From contig CP074390.1 in NCBI GenBank assembly GCA_022041995.1, positions 682,001 through 746,000 on the forward strand: DNA of 64,000 bases, read 5' to 3'. Under the pieces are notes generated by a model that saw only the letters and a list, made by a program, of their open reading frames with translations, was not told the origin of the DNA and ran no database searches. Source of the stretch: Cupriavidus necator (GTDB lineage Bacteria > Pseudomonadota > Gammaproteobacteria > Burkholderiales > Burkholderiaceae). Shown one piece after another: positions 25,929-35,727 of this stretch. Numbering within the stretch: the stretch's first letter is position 1; every line of letters starts with the position of its first letter. A program made the position numbers and the translations under genes.

Positions 25929-27182
25929 ATGTCCAGCCACGCCCCTCTGCTGATCTGGTCGGTCGCCGCGCTGACCACGGCCGGCGTCCTGTTCCGCCCG
26001 TTCCGCCTGCCCGAAGCCTTCTGGGCCGCCGCCGGCGCCGTGCTGCTGTGCGTCACCGGCCTGATGGCGCTGCCCGACGCGCTGGTGGCGGTGCTGCGCG
26101 GCTATGACGTGTACCTGTTTCTCGCGGGCATGATGCTGATCTCCGAGCTGGCCCGCAAGACCGGGCTGTTCGACCATGTCGCCGCGCTCGCCGTGCGCCG
26201 GGCGCGCGGCTCGGCGCCGCGGCTGTTTCTGCTGGTGTACGGCTTCGGCACGCTGGTGACGGCATTCATGTCCAACGACGCCACCGCCGTGGTGCTCACG
26301 CCCGCGGTGCTGGCCGCCACCCGCGCCGCGCGGGTCCGGCATCCGCTGCCCTACCTGTACGCGTGCGCCTTCATCGCCAATGCCGCCAGCTTCGTGCTGC
26401 CGATCTCCAACCCGGCCAACCTGGTCATCTTCGGCGCACGCATGCCGCCGCTGGCGGGCTGGCTGGCGAGCTTCGCGCTGCCGTCGCTGGTCGCGGTGCT
26501 GGCCACGCTGGCGGCGCTGTGGTGGACGCAGCGCGCGGCGCTGGCGGAGCCCATCGAACATGACGTGCCGGTCCCGCCGCTGTCGCCGCAGGCCCGGCTG
26601 ACCGCGCTGGGTATCGTGCTGACCGGCCTGATCCTGCTGGTGGCCTCGCTGCGCGGCAACGACCTGGGCTGGCCGACCTGCGCGGCGGGCGTGGCCACCC
26701 TGCTGCTGGTCTGCGCCACCCGGCGCGAGCTGCTGGTGCCGGCGCTGCGCGAGGTGTCATGGGGGGTATTGCCGATGGTCGCGGGGCTGTTCGTGCTGGT
26801 GGCGGCGCTGGAGCAGACCGTGGTGATCCGCCACCTGGCCGATGCCGTCGCAGCGGCGTCGCGCGACGGCGGCGCGCTCGCCCTGCTGGGCGCGGGCGCG
26901 GTAGTGGCGCTGGCGGGCAATATCGCCAACAACCTGCCGGCCGGCCTGATCGCTGCCTCGGCGCTGGCGGGCGGACATGCCTCGCATGCCGTGACCGGTG
27001 CAGTGCTGATCGGCATTGACCTTGGCCCCAACCTGTCCGTCACCGGCTCGCTGGCCACGTTGCTATGGCTCACGGCGCTGCGGCGCGAAGGGCATATGCT
27101 CAGCGCTGGCCAGTTCCTGCGCGTGGGGGCCGTGGTGATGCCGGCAGCGATGCTGCCGGCACTGGCGCTCTTGCTTCTTTAA
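25929..27182 (+). CDS. ArsB/NhaD-superfamily ion transporter (arsenite efflux type)
   Basis: 417 residues from ATG 25929, with about eleven membrane segments. Family marks are FLAGMMLISELARKTGLFD, FMSNDATAVVLTPAVLA and ISNPANLVIFG in the first half, and GNIANNLPAGLIA plus DLGPNLSVTGSLATLLW in the second, the ArsB/ion-transporter pattern. There are no arsR or arsC genes nearby, so arsenite is only one possible substrate. It follows PBP1A by 28 bases on the same strand. Confidence 0.82.
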   Translation: MSSHAPLLIWSVAALTTAGVLFRPFRLPEAFWAAAGAVLLCVTGLMALPDALVAVLRGYDVYLFLAGMMLISELARKTGLFDHVAALAVRRARGSAPRLFLLVYGFGTLVTAFMSNDATAVVLTPAVLAATRAARVRHPLPYLYACAFIANAASFVLPISNPANLVIFGARMPPLAGWLASFALPSLVAVLATLAALWWTQRAALAEPIEHDVPVPPLSPQARLTALGIVLTGLILLVASLRGNDLGWPTCAAGVATLLLVCATRRELLVPALREVSWGVLPMVAGLFVLVAALEQTVVIRHLADAVAAASRDGGALALLGAGAVVALAGNIANNLPAGLIAASALAGGHASHAVTGAVLIGIDLGPNLSVTGSLATLLWLTALRREGHMLSAGQFLRVGAVVMPAAMLPALALLLL

Positions 27183-27191
27183 GCCGCTGGC

Positions 27192-27383
27192 TCAGCTGGT
27201 GGCGGCGTCGTTGGCCGCGGGGGTGTTGGCGGCCTGCAGCAGGGGCCGGCGCAGGCCGGTCGCGCCATGGCGCACGGCACTGGCGTGGTGTTCCGCCACG
27301 CCAGTTTCGACCGGCGTGGCCGGAAGCGGCACTGTGACCACATGGAGCAGCATCAGGCTGCTGCACGGAAAGGCAATCGGCAT
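27192..27383 (-). CDS. Possible small protein, unsupported beyond an open frame
   Basis: 63 residues, starting MPIAFPCSSLML and ending AANDAATS. Composition is mixed and protein-like, but no ribosome site is visible and no family is recognised. It converges on the ArsB-type gene. The rest of the 27183-27676 interval holds no other convincing gene and must include the folE promoter. Confidence 0.2.
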   Translation of the reverse strand: MPIAFPCSSLMLLHVVTVPLPATPVETGVAEHHASAVRHGATGLRRPLLQAANTPAANDAATS

Positions 27384-27676
27384 GATGACGTTATTCCCGA
27401 CAAAGAGTCAGGCCGCGTGCTGCAGCGGCCGGGTGCCGGCGGCTTTATGGCGGGCTGCCTGGCATTGTGCAGACATTATGTGCGCTTGTCGGCGTTGTGC
27501 GGCGCGGGCTTGAGCGATGTCATGAACTATTCACGGAGCCATGCCGACTTGTGGCGTAATCGGCCCACCGCGCCGCATCCTGCCATGCCCCCGCGCGGGT
27601 TGTGAGGCCACGGCATCTGCCATATAGTGAATCCGGCACACCCGCTGCGCAGTCATCCATCCCACCACGCATAACC

Positions 27677-28426
27677 ATGACCAGCAAGGACGCGGCGCAC
27701 CGCGCGAAGGACAGCAACGCCGGCGACGATGCCGGCCACCCCCACGCCCACGGCGTCTCGGCCCGCATCCGCGCACGGCTGGAGGCCGCGCAGGAGCGCT
27801 TCCACGCCAACGACAATATTGCGCACTACATCGAGCCGGGCGAGATGGAGCAGCTGCAGGCCGAAGTGCAGGCGCGCCTGGAAGACGTGCTGCGCGCGCT
27901 GGTGATCGACGTCGACAACGACCACAACACCCAGGAAACCGCGCGCCGCGTCGCCAAGATGTACCTGAAGGAGATCTTCGCCGGCCGCTACGCCAAGGCC
28001 CCGCCGGTGACTGAGTTCCCAAACATCGGCCAGCTCAACGAACTGATGATCGTCGGCCCGCTGCGCGTGCGCAGTGCCTGCTCGCATCACCTGTGTCCGA
28101 TCATCGGCAAGCTGTGGGTAGGGGTGATGCCGAACCAGCATTCCAACCTGATCGGCCTGTCCAAGTACGCGCGGCTGGCCGAATGGATCATGTGCCGGCC
28201 GCAGATCCAGGAAGAGGCGGTGGCACAGGTCGCCGACCTGCTGCAGGAAAAGATGAATCCCGACGGCCTGGCCATCGTGATGGAGGCCGAGCACTTCTGC
28301 ATGCACTGGCGCGGTGTGCGCGACACCGATGCCAAGATGACCAACAGCGTGATGCGCGGCTCGTTCCTGAAGGATGACAGCCTGCGCCGCGAGTTCCTCA
28401 CACTGCTGAACCACAACCGCGGCTAG
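27677..28426 (+). CDS. folE: GTP cyclohydrolase I
   Basis: 249 residues from ATG 27677; the frame is open further upstream but the fold starts after a variable N-terminus. Zinc and catalytic residues are all present: Cys135 and His137-His138 in SACSHHLCPIIG, and Cys208 in EHFCMHW. GKLWVGVMP and GLSKYARL are further family blocks. The enzyme makes dihydroneopterin triphosphate from GTP, the first step to tetrahydrofolate. The N-terminal 40 residues are His-rich and probably disordered. It is followed after 48 bases by a BLUF photoreceptor gene. Confidence 0.95.
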   Translation: MTSKDAAHRAKDSNAGDDAGHPHAHGVSARIRARLEAAQERFHANDNIAHYIEPGEMEQLQAEVQARLEDVLRALVIDVDNDHNTQETARRVAKMYLKEIFAGRYAKAPPVTEFPNIGQLNELMIVGPLRVRSACSHHLCPIIGKLWVGVMPNQHSNLIGLSKYARLAEWIMCRPQIQEEAVAQVADLLQEKMNPDGLAIVMEAEHFCMHWRGVRDTDAKMTNSVMRGSFLKDDSLRREFLTLLNHNRG

Positions 28427-28474
28427 GCCGCAGGCCCCGCCACCCACCAGCCGCCACAACCGAGCGCCACGACC

Positions 28475-28918
28475 ATGCTAGTCCGCCTGCTCTATGCCAG
28501 CCGTGCCCGCCAGGCCATCGACGCCGCCCTGCTCGACGCCATCCTGGCCGCCAGCCTGGAACGCAATCCGCGCCACGGCATCACCGGGGTGCTGTGCCAC
28601 GGCAACGGCATCTTCCTGCAGGCGCTGGAAGGCGACCGCCAGGACGTGTCACAACTGTTCCAGTCGATCGCACGCGACCCGCGCCACCACGACGTGACTC
28701 TGCTGCATTTCGAGGAAACCTGCACGCGCGACTTTGCCGGCTGGGCAATGGGCCAGGTCAACGCGGCGCGCATCAACACCGCCACCCTGCTCAAGTTCTC
28801 GGCGCGGGCCGAACTGGACCCGTACCGCACCTGCGGTGCGGCGTCGCTGGCATTGCTCAAGGAGCTGATCGCCGGCGCGTCAGTCGTGTCGCGCGCCGGC
28901 GAACGCGGACGGCACTGA
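28475..28918 (+). CDS. Stand-alone BLUF-domain blue-light sensor
   Basis: 147 residues: one BLUF domain and a short C-terminal helix, with no output domain. The flavin-site residues are present: Tyr7 (RLLYAS), Asn31 (NPRHGITG) and Gln49 (IFLQALEG). Trp lies in FAGWAMG. Short BLUF proteins act by binding a partner protein after FAD photochemistry. Genes beside it do not name the partner; the response regulator/hybrid kinase pair 1 kb further on is one possibility (inference). It lies downstream of folE on the same strand. Confidence 0.88.
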   Translation: MLVRLLYASRARQAIDAALLDAILAASLERNPRHGITGVLCHGNGIFLQALEGDRQDVSQLFQSIARDPRHHDVTLLHFEETCTRDFAGWAMGQVNAARINTATLLKFSARAELDPYRTCGAASLALLKELIAGASVVSRAGERGRH

Positions 28919-28921
28919 GCC

Positions 28922-28942
28922 GCGCCGCCAGGCCTGCGGCGC
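28922..28942. terminator. Hairpin between the BLUF gene and the convergent small gene
   Basis: GCGCCGC (28922-28928) pairs with GCGGCGC (28936-28942) around a 7-base loop, followed by GCTTCT. It lies between the stops at 28918 and 28961 and can serve both strands. Confidence 0.55.
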
Positions 28943-28960
28943 GCTTCTGTCACCAGCGCG

Positions 28961-29215
28961 CTAGGCGGTCACCTGGCCGAACAGGCCGCATTCCAGGTCG
29001 CTCTCGAATTCCTCGACCCAGACCGAATCGGGGCCTGCCTCATAGATGCTGGTCTTGTCCGTGCCCACCCGGCGCACGCTGACGCGCCGCACCCCGGCCT
29101 CGTGGCTTTCCTCGAAAATCTCGAACATCTCGGCCGCCAGCCCGACATGCCTGCATACCTGCAGGACCTGTTGCTGCTCGTCGGCGGGAAATTCGGTGAA
29201 CGGTCTCGTTGCCAT
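28961..29215 (-). CDS. Small acidic protein, unknown
   Basis: 84 residues from ATG 29215, with GGAGG five bases before it. It contains EMFEIFEESHEAGVRRVSVRR and a Glu/Asp-rich end, with one Cys near the C-terminus. No family recognised. Good ribosome site and balanced composition support a real gene. The FmdB-type zinc-ribbon gene lies upstream on the same strand, 180 bases away. Confidence 0.65.
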   Translation of the reverse strand: MATRPFTEFPADEQQQVLQVCRHVGLAAEMFEIFEESHEAGVRRVSVRRVGTDKTSIYEAGPDSVWVEEFESDLECGLFGQVTA

Positions 29216-29395
29216 GGCATCCTCCGTCAAGGTTGAGATCGCCGCTTGCGCGCAGCGCTGATGCGCGTGGTGCCCATGCACCACGCCTGGAAAAGACATG
29301 CCGCGGCCGTCGGCCGGCGGCACACCGCGCGCTCGCCGCACAACGGCGGCGAGCCGCAAAACCTCCTGGGAGGCAGTCGTTCGGACTCGGCGGAC

Positions 29396-29560
29396 TCAGC
29401 TCTTGCGCTGGGTCACTGCCACGAACGGGGCCGGTGCGTGCTGGACGGACTGGCTGCCGCAGTTCGGGCAGTTCGGATGGGCAGAGGCGTGTTCCGCGAG
29501 ATGCTCGGTTTTCTCGAACATATGGCCGCACTTCTCGCAGCGGTATTGGTAGACGGGCAT
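29396..29560 (-). CDS. FmdB-type zinc-ribbon protein, 54 residues
   Basis: Starts at ATG 29560 (MPVYQYRCEKCGHMFEK) and ends at TGA 29396. Two CxxC pairs (YRCEKCG and NCPNCG) about 25 residues apart make a zinc ribbon of the FmdB/putative regulatory type, usual for this family's N-terminal domain. The C-terminal tail is short and basic. The role of the family is poorly known. Confidence 0.8.
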   Translation of the reverse strand: MPVYQYRCEKCGHMFEKTEHLAEHASAHPNCPNCGSQSVQHAPAPFVAVTQRKS

Positions 29561-30029
29561 GGCGTTCCCCAAACGCGGTGCACGCGCCGCGGGGCGCGCG
29601 TCAGCTTCATTCTAGGACAGCGGTCCGGGCCCCGAAGCGTGAAAGTTCGCGCTGCCGGAGCCGGCACGCTGCGTGCACGCGGCGATGTCACCGCGAATTC
29701 ACTTTCTCTCGCCGCGCTCCTGCCTGCGCTATGTGAATGCGTCTTCCGCCGCGCATTGACATCAGGCAAATGGCTGGTCGCGCTCGCCGCGGAACAAGCG
29801 CCGCAATGCTGCGCAAACCCAGGTCAAGCATCGCGGCATGGCGCCGTTCTATTGGCAGGTCACGCATTTCCCGAACTGGCCATGTCCATGCCCGCCTCAC
29901 GCAAGTTCCCTGAACTAGCAGAATTACGATTCAAGGGGGCGCGGAACATAGCCAGAATTTCGGATTTGTCGTGGCGCAATTGCCCAGTGCAACCGGCGTG
30001 AACCGGTTGCCGCCCATCCGGAGATAGCT
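29561..30029. promoter_or_regulatory. Intergenic region upstream of the response regulator, with a palindrome
   Basis: 469 bases without a supported gene. Near its right end GCAACCGG (29989-29996) and CCGGTTGC (30003-30010) form an inverted repeat with a 6-base spacer, 20 bases before the response regulator start. It could be an operator for autoregulation or a leader hairpin. GGAG of the ribosome site follows at 30019. Confidence 0.4.
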
Positions 30030-30677
30030 ATGTACGACGGAGTCTTGCGTATCGCCCTGGCGGACGACCACCCGCTGGTCGTGGCCGCCCTGCGCGACTG
30101 CCTGCAGCGCAGCGGCAATGTCCAGATCAGCTGCGAATGCCGCAGCGGCACCGAGTTGCTCGGCGCGCTGGACCAGCATCCCGCCGATATCGCCATCACC
30201 GATTTCTGCATGGGCCACGGCGATACCTCGCTGGACGGTTTCAACCTGCTGGGCCGCCTGGCGCGCCGCCATCCGCTGACGCGCGTGGTGGTGATCAGCG
30301 CCCAGTCCAATCCCGCCATCATCCGCCGCGCCATGAAGCTTGGGGTGCGCGCCTTTGTCAGCAAGGAAGACCACCTTGAGGAGGTCATGCGCGCCTGCAT
30401 CCACGTCGCATCCAGCGGCAGCTGCTTCTATTCGCCTGCGGTGCACGCCATCCTGCAACACGCCAGGCTCGCCGGCGCACCGGCCACCGAACTGACGCAG
30501 CGCGAACTGGAAGTGATCCGGCTCTATGCGCAGGGCCTGCAGCTGACCGACATCGCCGGCAAGCTCGGCCGCTCGGTCAGCACCATCTCCAGCCAGAAGA
30601 CCGTGGCCATGCGCAAGCTGGGGGTGCAGACCAATACCGGGCTGATCCGCTACGCCTATGAAAACCGCCTGATCTGA
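30030..30677 (+). CDS. NarL/RcsB-type response regulator
   Basis: 215 residues. The receiver domain has the acidic pocket Asp12-Asp13, phospho-acceptor Asp58 (AITDFCMG) and the switch Ser/Lys (VVISAQ, FVSKED). The C-terminal LuxR-type helix-turn-helix begins at ELTQRELEVIRLYAQG and includes SVSTISSQKTVAMRKLG. Insertions after the acceptor Asp (GHGDTSLDG) resemble the RcsB/BvgA group. The hybrid kinase starts 17 bases downstream and is surely its partner through an HPt relay. Confidence 0.9.
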   Translation: MYDGVLRIALADDHPLVVAALRDCLQRSGNVQISCECRSGTELLGALDQHPADIAITDFCMGHGDTSLDGFNLLGRLARRHPLTRVVVISAQSNPAIIRRAMKLGVRAFVSKEDHLEEVMRACIHVASSGSCFYSPAVHAILQHARLAGAPATELTQRELEVIRLYAQGLQLTDIAGKLGRSVSTISSQKTVAMRKLGVQTNTGLIRYAYENRLI

Positions 30678-30694
30678 CACGGCCCGACCCGCCG

Positions 30695-33600
30695 ATGCAG
30701 CAAACCGTCGACCGTACCCGTGAAACCCTGGCCAGCGCCTTCGATGCGCTTGCCGACAACGCGCGCCGCCAGCAACACCTGTACTCAGTGACCATCGCGG
30801 TGCTGACCGCGATCGTGCTGTTCTCCGGCTTGCTGCTTGCCGGCCTGGCGACGGGACAGCACCTGGATTACCGCCGCAGCGACGTCTCGCGGTACGTCAG
30901 CTCGGTCTCGCAGTTGCTGCATAACGAGTCCTCGTTCCTGCGGCGCACCGTGCTGAGCATCCGCTACCACCTGGATGCGCCCGCACCGGAGCCGTCGCGC
31001 GATGCCGCCTTCGGGGCCTTCCGGCGCACCGGCACCGCCAGCCTCCACATCGACGCCGTGCGCAAGGACTATCACCTGCTTGCCGCCGAGGCAACGCGGC
31101 AGCGCTGGGGGGCCGGGCTGCCGGCGCAGTTCGTGCGGCTGCGGCAGATTGCGCTGGCTGCAGTGGCCACGCAACAGGCGTTCGATCTCGACCACGGGGC
31201 CTATGCGGTCGCGCTGAACGAAGACAGCGCCGTGCTCATCAGCCAGCCCGAGGCCGGCGCGCGCGCACCGCTCGCGCCCGAGCCGACGCTGATCCCGCTG
31301 CTGCGCACGCGGCTGACGCAGGCGCTGCAGGCGCGCACCGGCCGCGCCGTGCCGGCGCGCGGCCAGCAGGTCTGGGTGGGTCCGCTGCGCCACCCGGTGG
31401 ACAACGCCCCCGTCATGATGCTGGCCGGCGCCGCCTATGCCGGCGACACGCCCACCATGCTGGTGGCCGCCTGCGTGCCCCTCCAGGCGTTCCTGGCCGA
31501 ATTGCAGCGCCCGGATGATCCGGCGCTGCTGGCGCTGCTCAATGCAGCCGGCGAGATCATCGATGTATCGCCGCGCGACTGGCCGGCAGCACCGGCCAGC
31601 GTCCATGATGTGGCAGCCGGCGCGCGCCTGCTGTCGCACAACACGCTGGATGTCACGCCATCGGGCGTGCGGCTGGTGCAGGTGCTGCCGGCCGGCTTCG
31701 GGCGGCTGGTCTACCACCTGCCGTACCGCAGGCTGGGTGCGGCACTGGCAGCGGAACTGGCCGTGATCGCCGGCGCCATGCTGCTGCTGACCGGCGCCAT
31801 TGGGCTGGCCGCGCGCTACTGGAGCCGGCACCTGCTGCGACGCACGGACGCAGAAGCCTCGCGCGCGCTGGAAAGCGAGCTGATGAACCACGTGCTGGTC
31901 AATGCCACGCCGGTCGGCCTGTGCATCGTGCGCCAGCACGACTACGCCGTACTGACGTCAAACCCGCTGGCCTGCATGCTGCTGCAATGGCAGCCCCATG
32001 GACACCTGCCCGATGCGGTAGCGCAAGCGTTCAACCGACAGCCGTGCGTTGGCGACAGCGGGCACGCATCCATTTCCAGCTTTACCGTCGCGGCACCGCC
32101 GTGCGCGCCGGCAGATGAGCCACCCGGCCCCGGCGACGCCAGACAGCGCTTCCTGCAAATCACCTACACGCCGGCGCGCTACCGCGAGGAAGCGGTGCTG
32201 TTCTGCGCCGTGCAGGACTGCACGGCGCAACAGGCACTGCAAGAGCAACTGCGCTCCGCCCAGCAGGCCACCGAGGCGATGATGCGCGCACGCTCGATCT
32301 TCTTCGCCGCGATGAGCCACGAGATCCGTACGCCGCTGAACGCATTGCTGGGCAACCTGGAGCTGCTCGCGCGCGGCAGCAGCCTGGCAGCACACGCGCC
32401 CCGGCTCAGGGCACTGGACACCGCCGCCGAGGCGCTGCGCCGGATCGTCAACGATGTGCTGGACTTTTCCAAGATCGATGCCGGCGAGCTCGGGCTGGTC
32501 AACGCGCCCTTTCGCCCCGTGGAAGCGCTGGAAAGCGTGGCGCTGACCCATGCGCCGATGGTGGCCGGCCGTCCCATCCGCTTTCACCTGCAGCTGTCGC
32601 CATCGCTGGATGCGGAGGTCACAGGCGACCGCATGCGCCTGGTGCAGGTGTTCAACAACCTGCTGGGCAACGCCTTCAAGTTTACCGCCAGCGGGCGCGT
32701 CACCGTAAGCGGCGAGCTGCGCCAGGACCACCACGGCACGCAGCGGCTGGTCTGCCGCGTCAGCGATTCCGGCATCGGCATGCCGCCGTCGCTGGCGGCA
32801 CGCGTGTTCCAGCCGTTCGTGCAGGGCGATGCGGCGACCGCCAGCCGCTACGGCGGCACTGGCCTGGGCTTGTCGATCTGCGCCCGGCTGTGCGAGCTGA
32901 TGGGCGGCAGCATCAGCGTGGACAGCGTGCCGGACGTGGGCAGCGCGTTCACGGTCTCGGTGCCGCTGCCGCCGGCCGCTGGCACGCCGCGGCCGCTGGT
33001 CCCGGCCGCCGCGGCGCAGTGCGGCGACGTGGTCGTGCTGTGCCAGGACATGCGCACCGGCGAGGCCCTGGCCGCGTGGCTCGCCACGGCAGGCTGGCGT
33101 GCCGATGTGCTGGCATCGCAGGGGGCCGCGCTGGCGTCCTTCCAGGTCAAGGTGCCACGCGTCATCGTCGCCACGGAAGAGTATCCCCTGGCGGCGCTGG
33201 CCGGCCTGCGCGATGCGGCAATGGTGCCGGTTGTGTGGGTGACGCCGGAGGGCCCGCATCGGCTGCGCCAGTGCGCCCCCGGCATCCACGAAGTCACGGC
33301 CTACAGCCACCGCGCGCTGATCGACTGCGTGGCCCAGGCGGCCGCGGGCGCCACGCCGCCGCTGGCGCCGGCTGATGGCAACACGCCGGCGGCGCAGGCG
33401 TTCCCGGCGCCGGCCGCGGAGCCGCTGACAATTCTTGTGGCCGAGGACAATCCGCTGAACCAGACACTCGCCGCCGAACAGCTGCAGGCACTTGGCTGCC
33501 GCCCGATCATTGCAGGAAACGGCAGACAGGCATTGGCGGCGCTGGAGAACACGCACATCGACGCGGTGCTGACCGATATCCATATGCCAGTCATGGACGG

Positions 33601-34129
33601 CCTCGCGCTGCTGCGGGCGGTGCGCGCGCAGCACCCCGGCATGCCGGTACTGGCCTTCAGCGCATTCACGTGCGGCGAGCCGTCGGCAGACTGGCGCCTG
33701 CGCGGCTTTTCCGGTTTTGTCGCCAAGCCGGCGTCGCTGCAGGACCTGCAAGCGTGCCTGGATGGCCTGCCCCGCCGCAGCCATGCCGCGGCCCCGCCTC
33801 CTGCCACCCATGACGATCCGGCTACGGCCTCGCACGCCGAAGCCGCCGATCGCTGTCGCTATGAAGCCATGCTGCGCCGGCAATTGCAGCAGGACTTGCC
33901 AGCGTTGGCGCACATCATTGCGCAGCAGGACCTGCCGGCATTGCGGCACTGGGCCCACGCCGCGGCCGGCGCCTTCATGATCGTGCGCCGCCAGCGCATC
34001 GTCGAGGCATGCCAGGCACTGGAAACACTGTGTGACGCGGCGCAGGCGTGGACCCCGGCCGCCGCAGCCGCTGCCGAAGCCCTGCTGGAACGGCTGGGCG
34101 GCTACGTGCAGGCCGCCGCAGCGGGATAG
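30695..34129 (+). CDS. Hybrid sensor histidine kinase with receiver and HPt domains (BvgS/RcsC-like relay)
   Basis: 1144 residues. Membrane segment 1 at about 30-52, a periplasmic domain of about 300 residues without recognised ligand motifs, membrane segment 2 near 350-372, a weak PAS-like region, then HisKA with His542 (AAMSHEIRTPLN) and the ATPase domain (GGTGLGLSICARL). A region at about 775-880 looks like a degenerate receiver. A good receiver follows with Asp961 (LTDIHMPVMDG) and an HPt domain with probable His1088 (HWAHAAAGA). The relay would be H542-D961-H1088 to Asp58 of the regulator just upstream. The signal is unknown. Confidence 0.9.
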   Translation: MQQTVDRTRETLASAFDALADNARRQQHLYSVTIAVLTAIVLFSGLLLAGLATGQHLDYRRSDVSRYVSSVSQLLHNESSFLRRTVLSIRYHLDAPAPEPSRDAAFGAFRRTGTASLHIDAVRKDYHLLAAEATRQRWGAGLPAQFVRLRQIALAAVATQQAFDLDHGAYAVALNEDSAVLISQPEAGARAPLAPEPTLIPLLRTRLTQALQARTGRAVPARGQQVWVGPLRHPVDNAPVMMLAGAAYAGDTPTMLVAACVPLQAFLAELQRPDDPALLALLNAAGEIIDVSPRDWPAAPASVHDVAAGARLLSHNTLDVTPSGVRLVQVLPAGFGRLVYHLPYRRLGAALAAELAVIAGAMLLLTGAIGLAARYWSRHLLRRTDAEASRALESELMNHVLVNATPVGLCIVRQHDYAVLTSNPLACMLLQWQPHGHLPDAVAQAFNRQPCVGDSGHASISSFTVAAPPCAPADEPPGPGDARQRFLQITYTPARYREEAVLFCAVQDCTAQQALQEQLRSAQQATEAMMRARSIFFAAMSHEIRTPLNALLGNLELLARGSSLAAHAPRLRALDTAAEALRRIVNDVLDFSKIDAGELGLVNAPFRPVEALESVALTHAPMVAGRPIRFHLQLSPSLDAEVTGDRMRLVQVFNNLLGNAFKFTASGRVTVSGELRQDHHGTQRLVCRVSDSGIGMPPSLAARVFQPFVQGDAATASRYGGTGLGLSICARLCELMGGSISVDSVPDVGSAFTVSVPLPPAAGTPRPLVPAAAAQCGDVVVLCQDMRTGEALAAWLATAGWRADVLASQGAALASFQVKVPRVIVATEEYPLAALAGLRDAAMVPVVWVTPEGPHRLRQCAPGIHEVTAYSHRALIDCVAQAAAGATPPLAPADGNTPAAQAFPAPAAEPLTILVAEDNPLNQTLAAEQLQALGCRPIIAGNGRQALAALENTHIDAVLTDIHMPVMDGLALLRAVRAQHPGMPVLAFSAFTCGEPSADWRLRGFSGFVAKPASLQDLQACLDGLPRRSHAAAPPPATHDDPATASHAEAADRCRYEAMLRRQLQQDLPALAHIIAQQDLPALRHWAHAAAGAFMIVRRQRIVEACQALETLCDAAQAWTPAAAAAAEALLERLGGYVQAAAAG

Positions 34130-34259
34130 TGCGCCCGGCGCGCTGCGCTCTACCACAATTAGCGGATTTGCGAGCATCGCCACGCGGGACGATAATGGCA
34201 ATGCTGCGCCGTGGCCGTCCTGGCCATGCCTGACCGATGCTGGCGCGGCATTGTCTTCA

Positions 34260-35662
34260 ATGTCTCTCCCCATGCAGCCAGAACACGGCCTTCCCCAGCC
34301 ACAGCGGACCTGGGCGATCCTCACTGTTTTCTTCGGCCTGATCATGGCCGTGCTCGATGGCTCGATCGCCAACATCGCCCTGCCCTCGATCTCGCGCGAG
34401 CTGCAGGCCGATCCGTCCAGCACGATCTGGGTGGTCAACGCTTACCAGCTGACGGTGACCGTGTGCCTGCTGCCGCTCTCGTCGCTGGGGGACATCCTTG
34501 GCTACAAGCGCGTGTACCGGGCGGGGCTGGCCACCTTCCTGGTGGGCTCGCTGCTGTGCGCGCTGGCGGTCAACCTGCCGATGCTGGTGGCAGCGCGCGT
34601 GCTGCAGGGCATCGGCGGCGCCGGCATCATGAGCGTCAACACCGCGCTGGTGCGCTTTATCTACCCGCCCACGCGCCTGGGCCGCGGCATCGGGCTGAAC
34701 GCGCTGGTGGTCGGCGTGACCATCGCCGTGGGCCCGTCGCTGGGCGCGCTGATCCTGGCGGTCGCCAGCTGGCAATGGCTGTTCGCGGTCAACGTGCCGG
34801 TGGCGATCGTCGCGCTGGTGCTGAGCCGCACTTCGCTGCCGGCGACGCCGCCGCAGCCGCGCGAGTTCGACTACCCCAGCGCGCTGCTGTCGGCGCTGGT
34901 GTTCGGCATGTTCATCCTCAGCGTCGATGTCCTGGGCCATGCCGGCTGGCGCATCGCAGGCGCTGCCGGCATGGCCGCTGCCGTGGCGCTGGGTTGGCTG
35001 CTGGTGCGGCGCCAGCACGGCCGCGCCGCGCCGCTGGTGCCGGTGGACCTGTTTGCCACCCGCGCCTTCACGCTGGCGGTGGGCACCTCGTTCTGCTCCT
35101 TCATGACGCAGATGCTGGCCTTTATCGCGCTGCCGTTCTATCTCGAATACCAGCTCGGCCGCTCCCTCCAGGAAACCGGCCTGCTGATCACGCCCTGGCC
35201 GCTGATGGTAGCCGTGATGGCCACGGTGTCGGGCCGGCTGTCGGACCGCTATCCGGCCAGCATCCTGGCTGGCATCGGGCTGGTCATGCTGGCGTGCGGA
35301 CTGGTCGGGCTGGCCACGCTCGGCCCGGACGCCGGCAGCCTGGACATCGTCTGGCGCATGGCGATGTGCGGCACGGGCTTCGGCTTCTTCCAGTCCCCAA
35401 CAACCGCGCCATGATCGGCGCCACGCCGCCCGAGCGCAGCGGCGGCGCCAGCGGCGCGCAGGCGACCACGCGGCTGCTGGGGCAGACCACCGGCACAGCG
35501 GTGGTGGCGCTGCTGTTCAGCCTGGCGCCGACCGGAGCGGCGCGCATTGCGCTGTATCTGGCGGCAGTGGTGGCGGCGCTGGGGGCCTTGATCAGCCTGA
35601 GCCGCTTGCGCGATGCCGGCGGCGCGGAGCCGGTGCGGGGTGCGGTGGAACCGGACGCCTGA
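34260..35662 (+). pseudogene. MFS drug-exporter (DHA2/EmrB-type), frame broken near its 3' end
   Basis: Starts at ATG 34260. Family marks are MAVLDGSIANIALPSI, the motif-A-like LGDILGYKRVYR and motif C around VVGVTIAVGPSLGALI. The first frame stops at 35414 just after GFGFFQSP; the -1 frame then carries NNRAMIGATPPERSGGASG, which is the normal end of this family, to the stop at 35662. One more C in the run CCCC (35395-35398) would join them into about 467 residues with 12-14 helices. A sequencing error is the simplest reading. If real, the last two helices are lost and the exporter is probably inactive. Confidence 0.82.
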
Positions 35663-35679
35663 CCAGCGCTTGCGTGCGC

Positions 35680-35706
35680 CCTCTCCGGCAAGCGGGAGAG
35701 GGGAGC
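35680..35706. terminator. Bidirectional hairpin, copy 2 of the repeated element
   Basis: CCCTCTCC (35680-35687) pairs with GGAGAGGG, then GAGCAAAC follows. It is nearly identical to 20224-20254 and again lies between two convergent genes (stops at 35662 and 35728). Confidence 0.6.
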
Positions 35707-35727
35707 AAACCCTCGGGGTTTAAGGGT

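Noticed and set aside
29246..30001. Long plus-strand open frame across 29246-30001
   Set aside because: It overlaps the FmdB-type gene on the other strand and has non-protein-like composition; it is a high-GC shadow frame.
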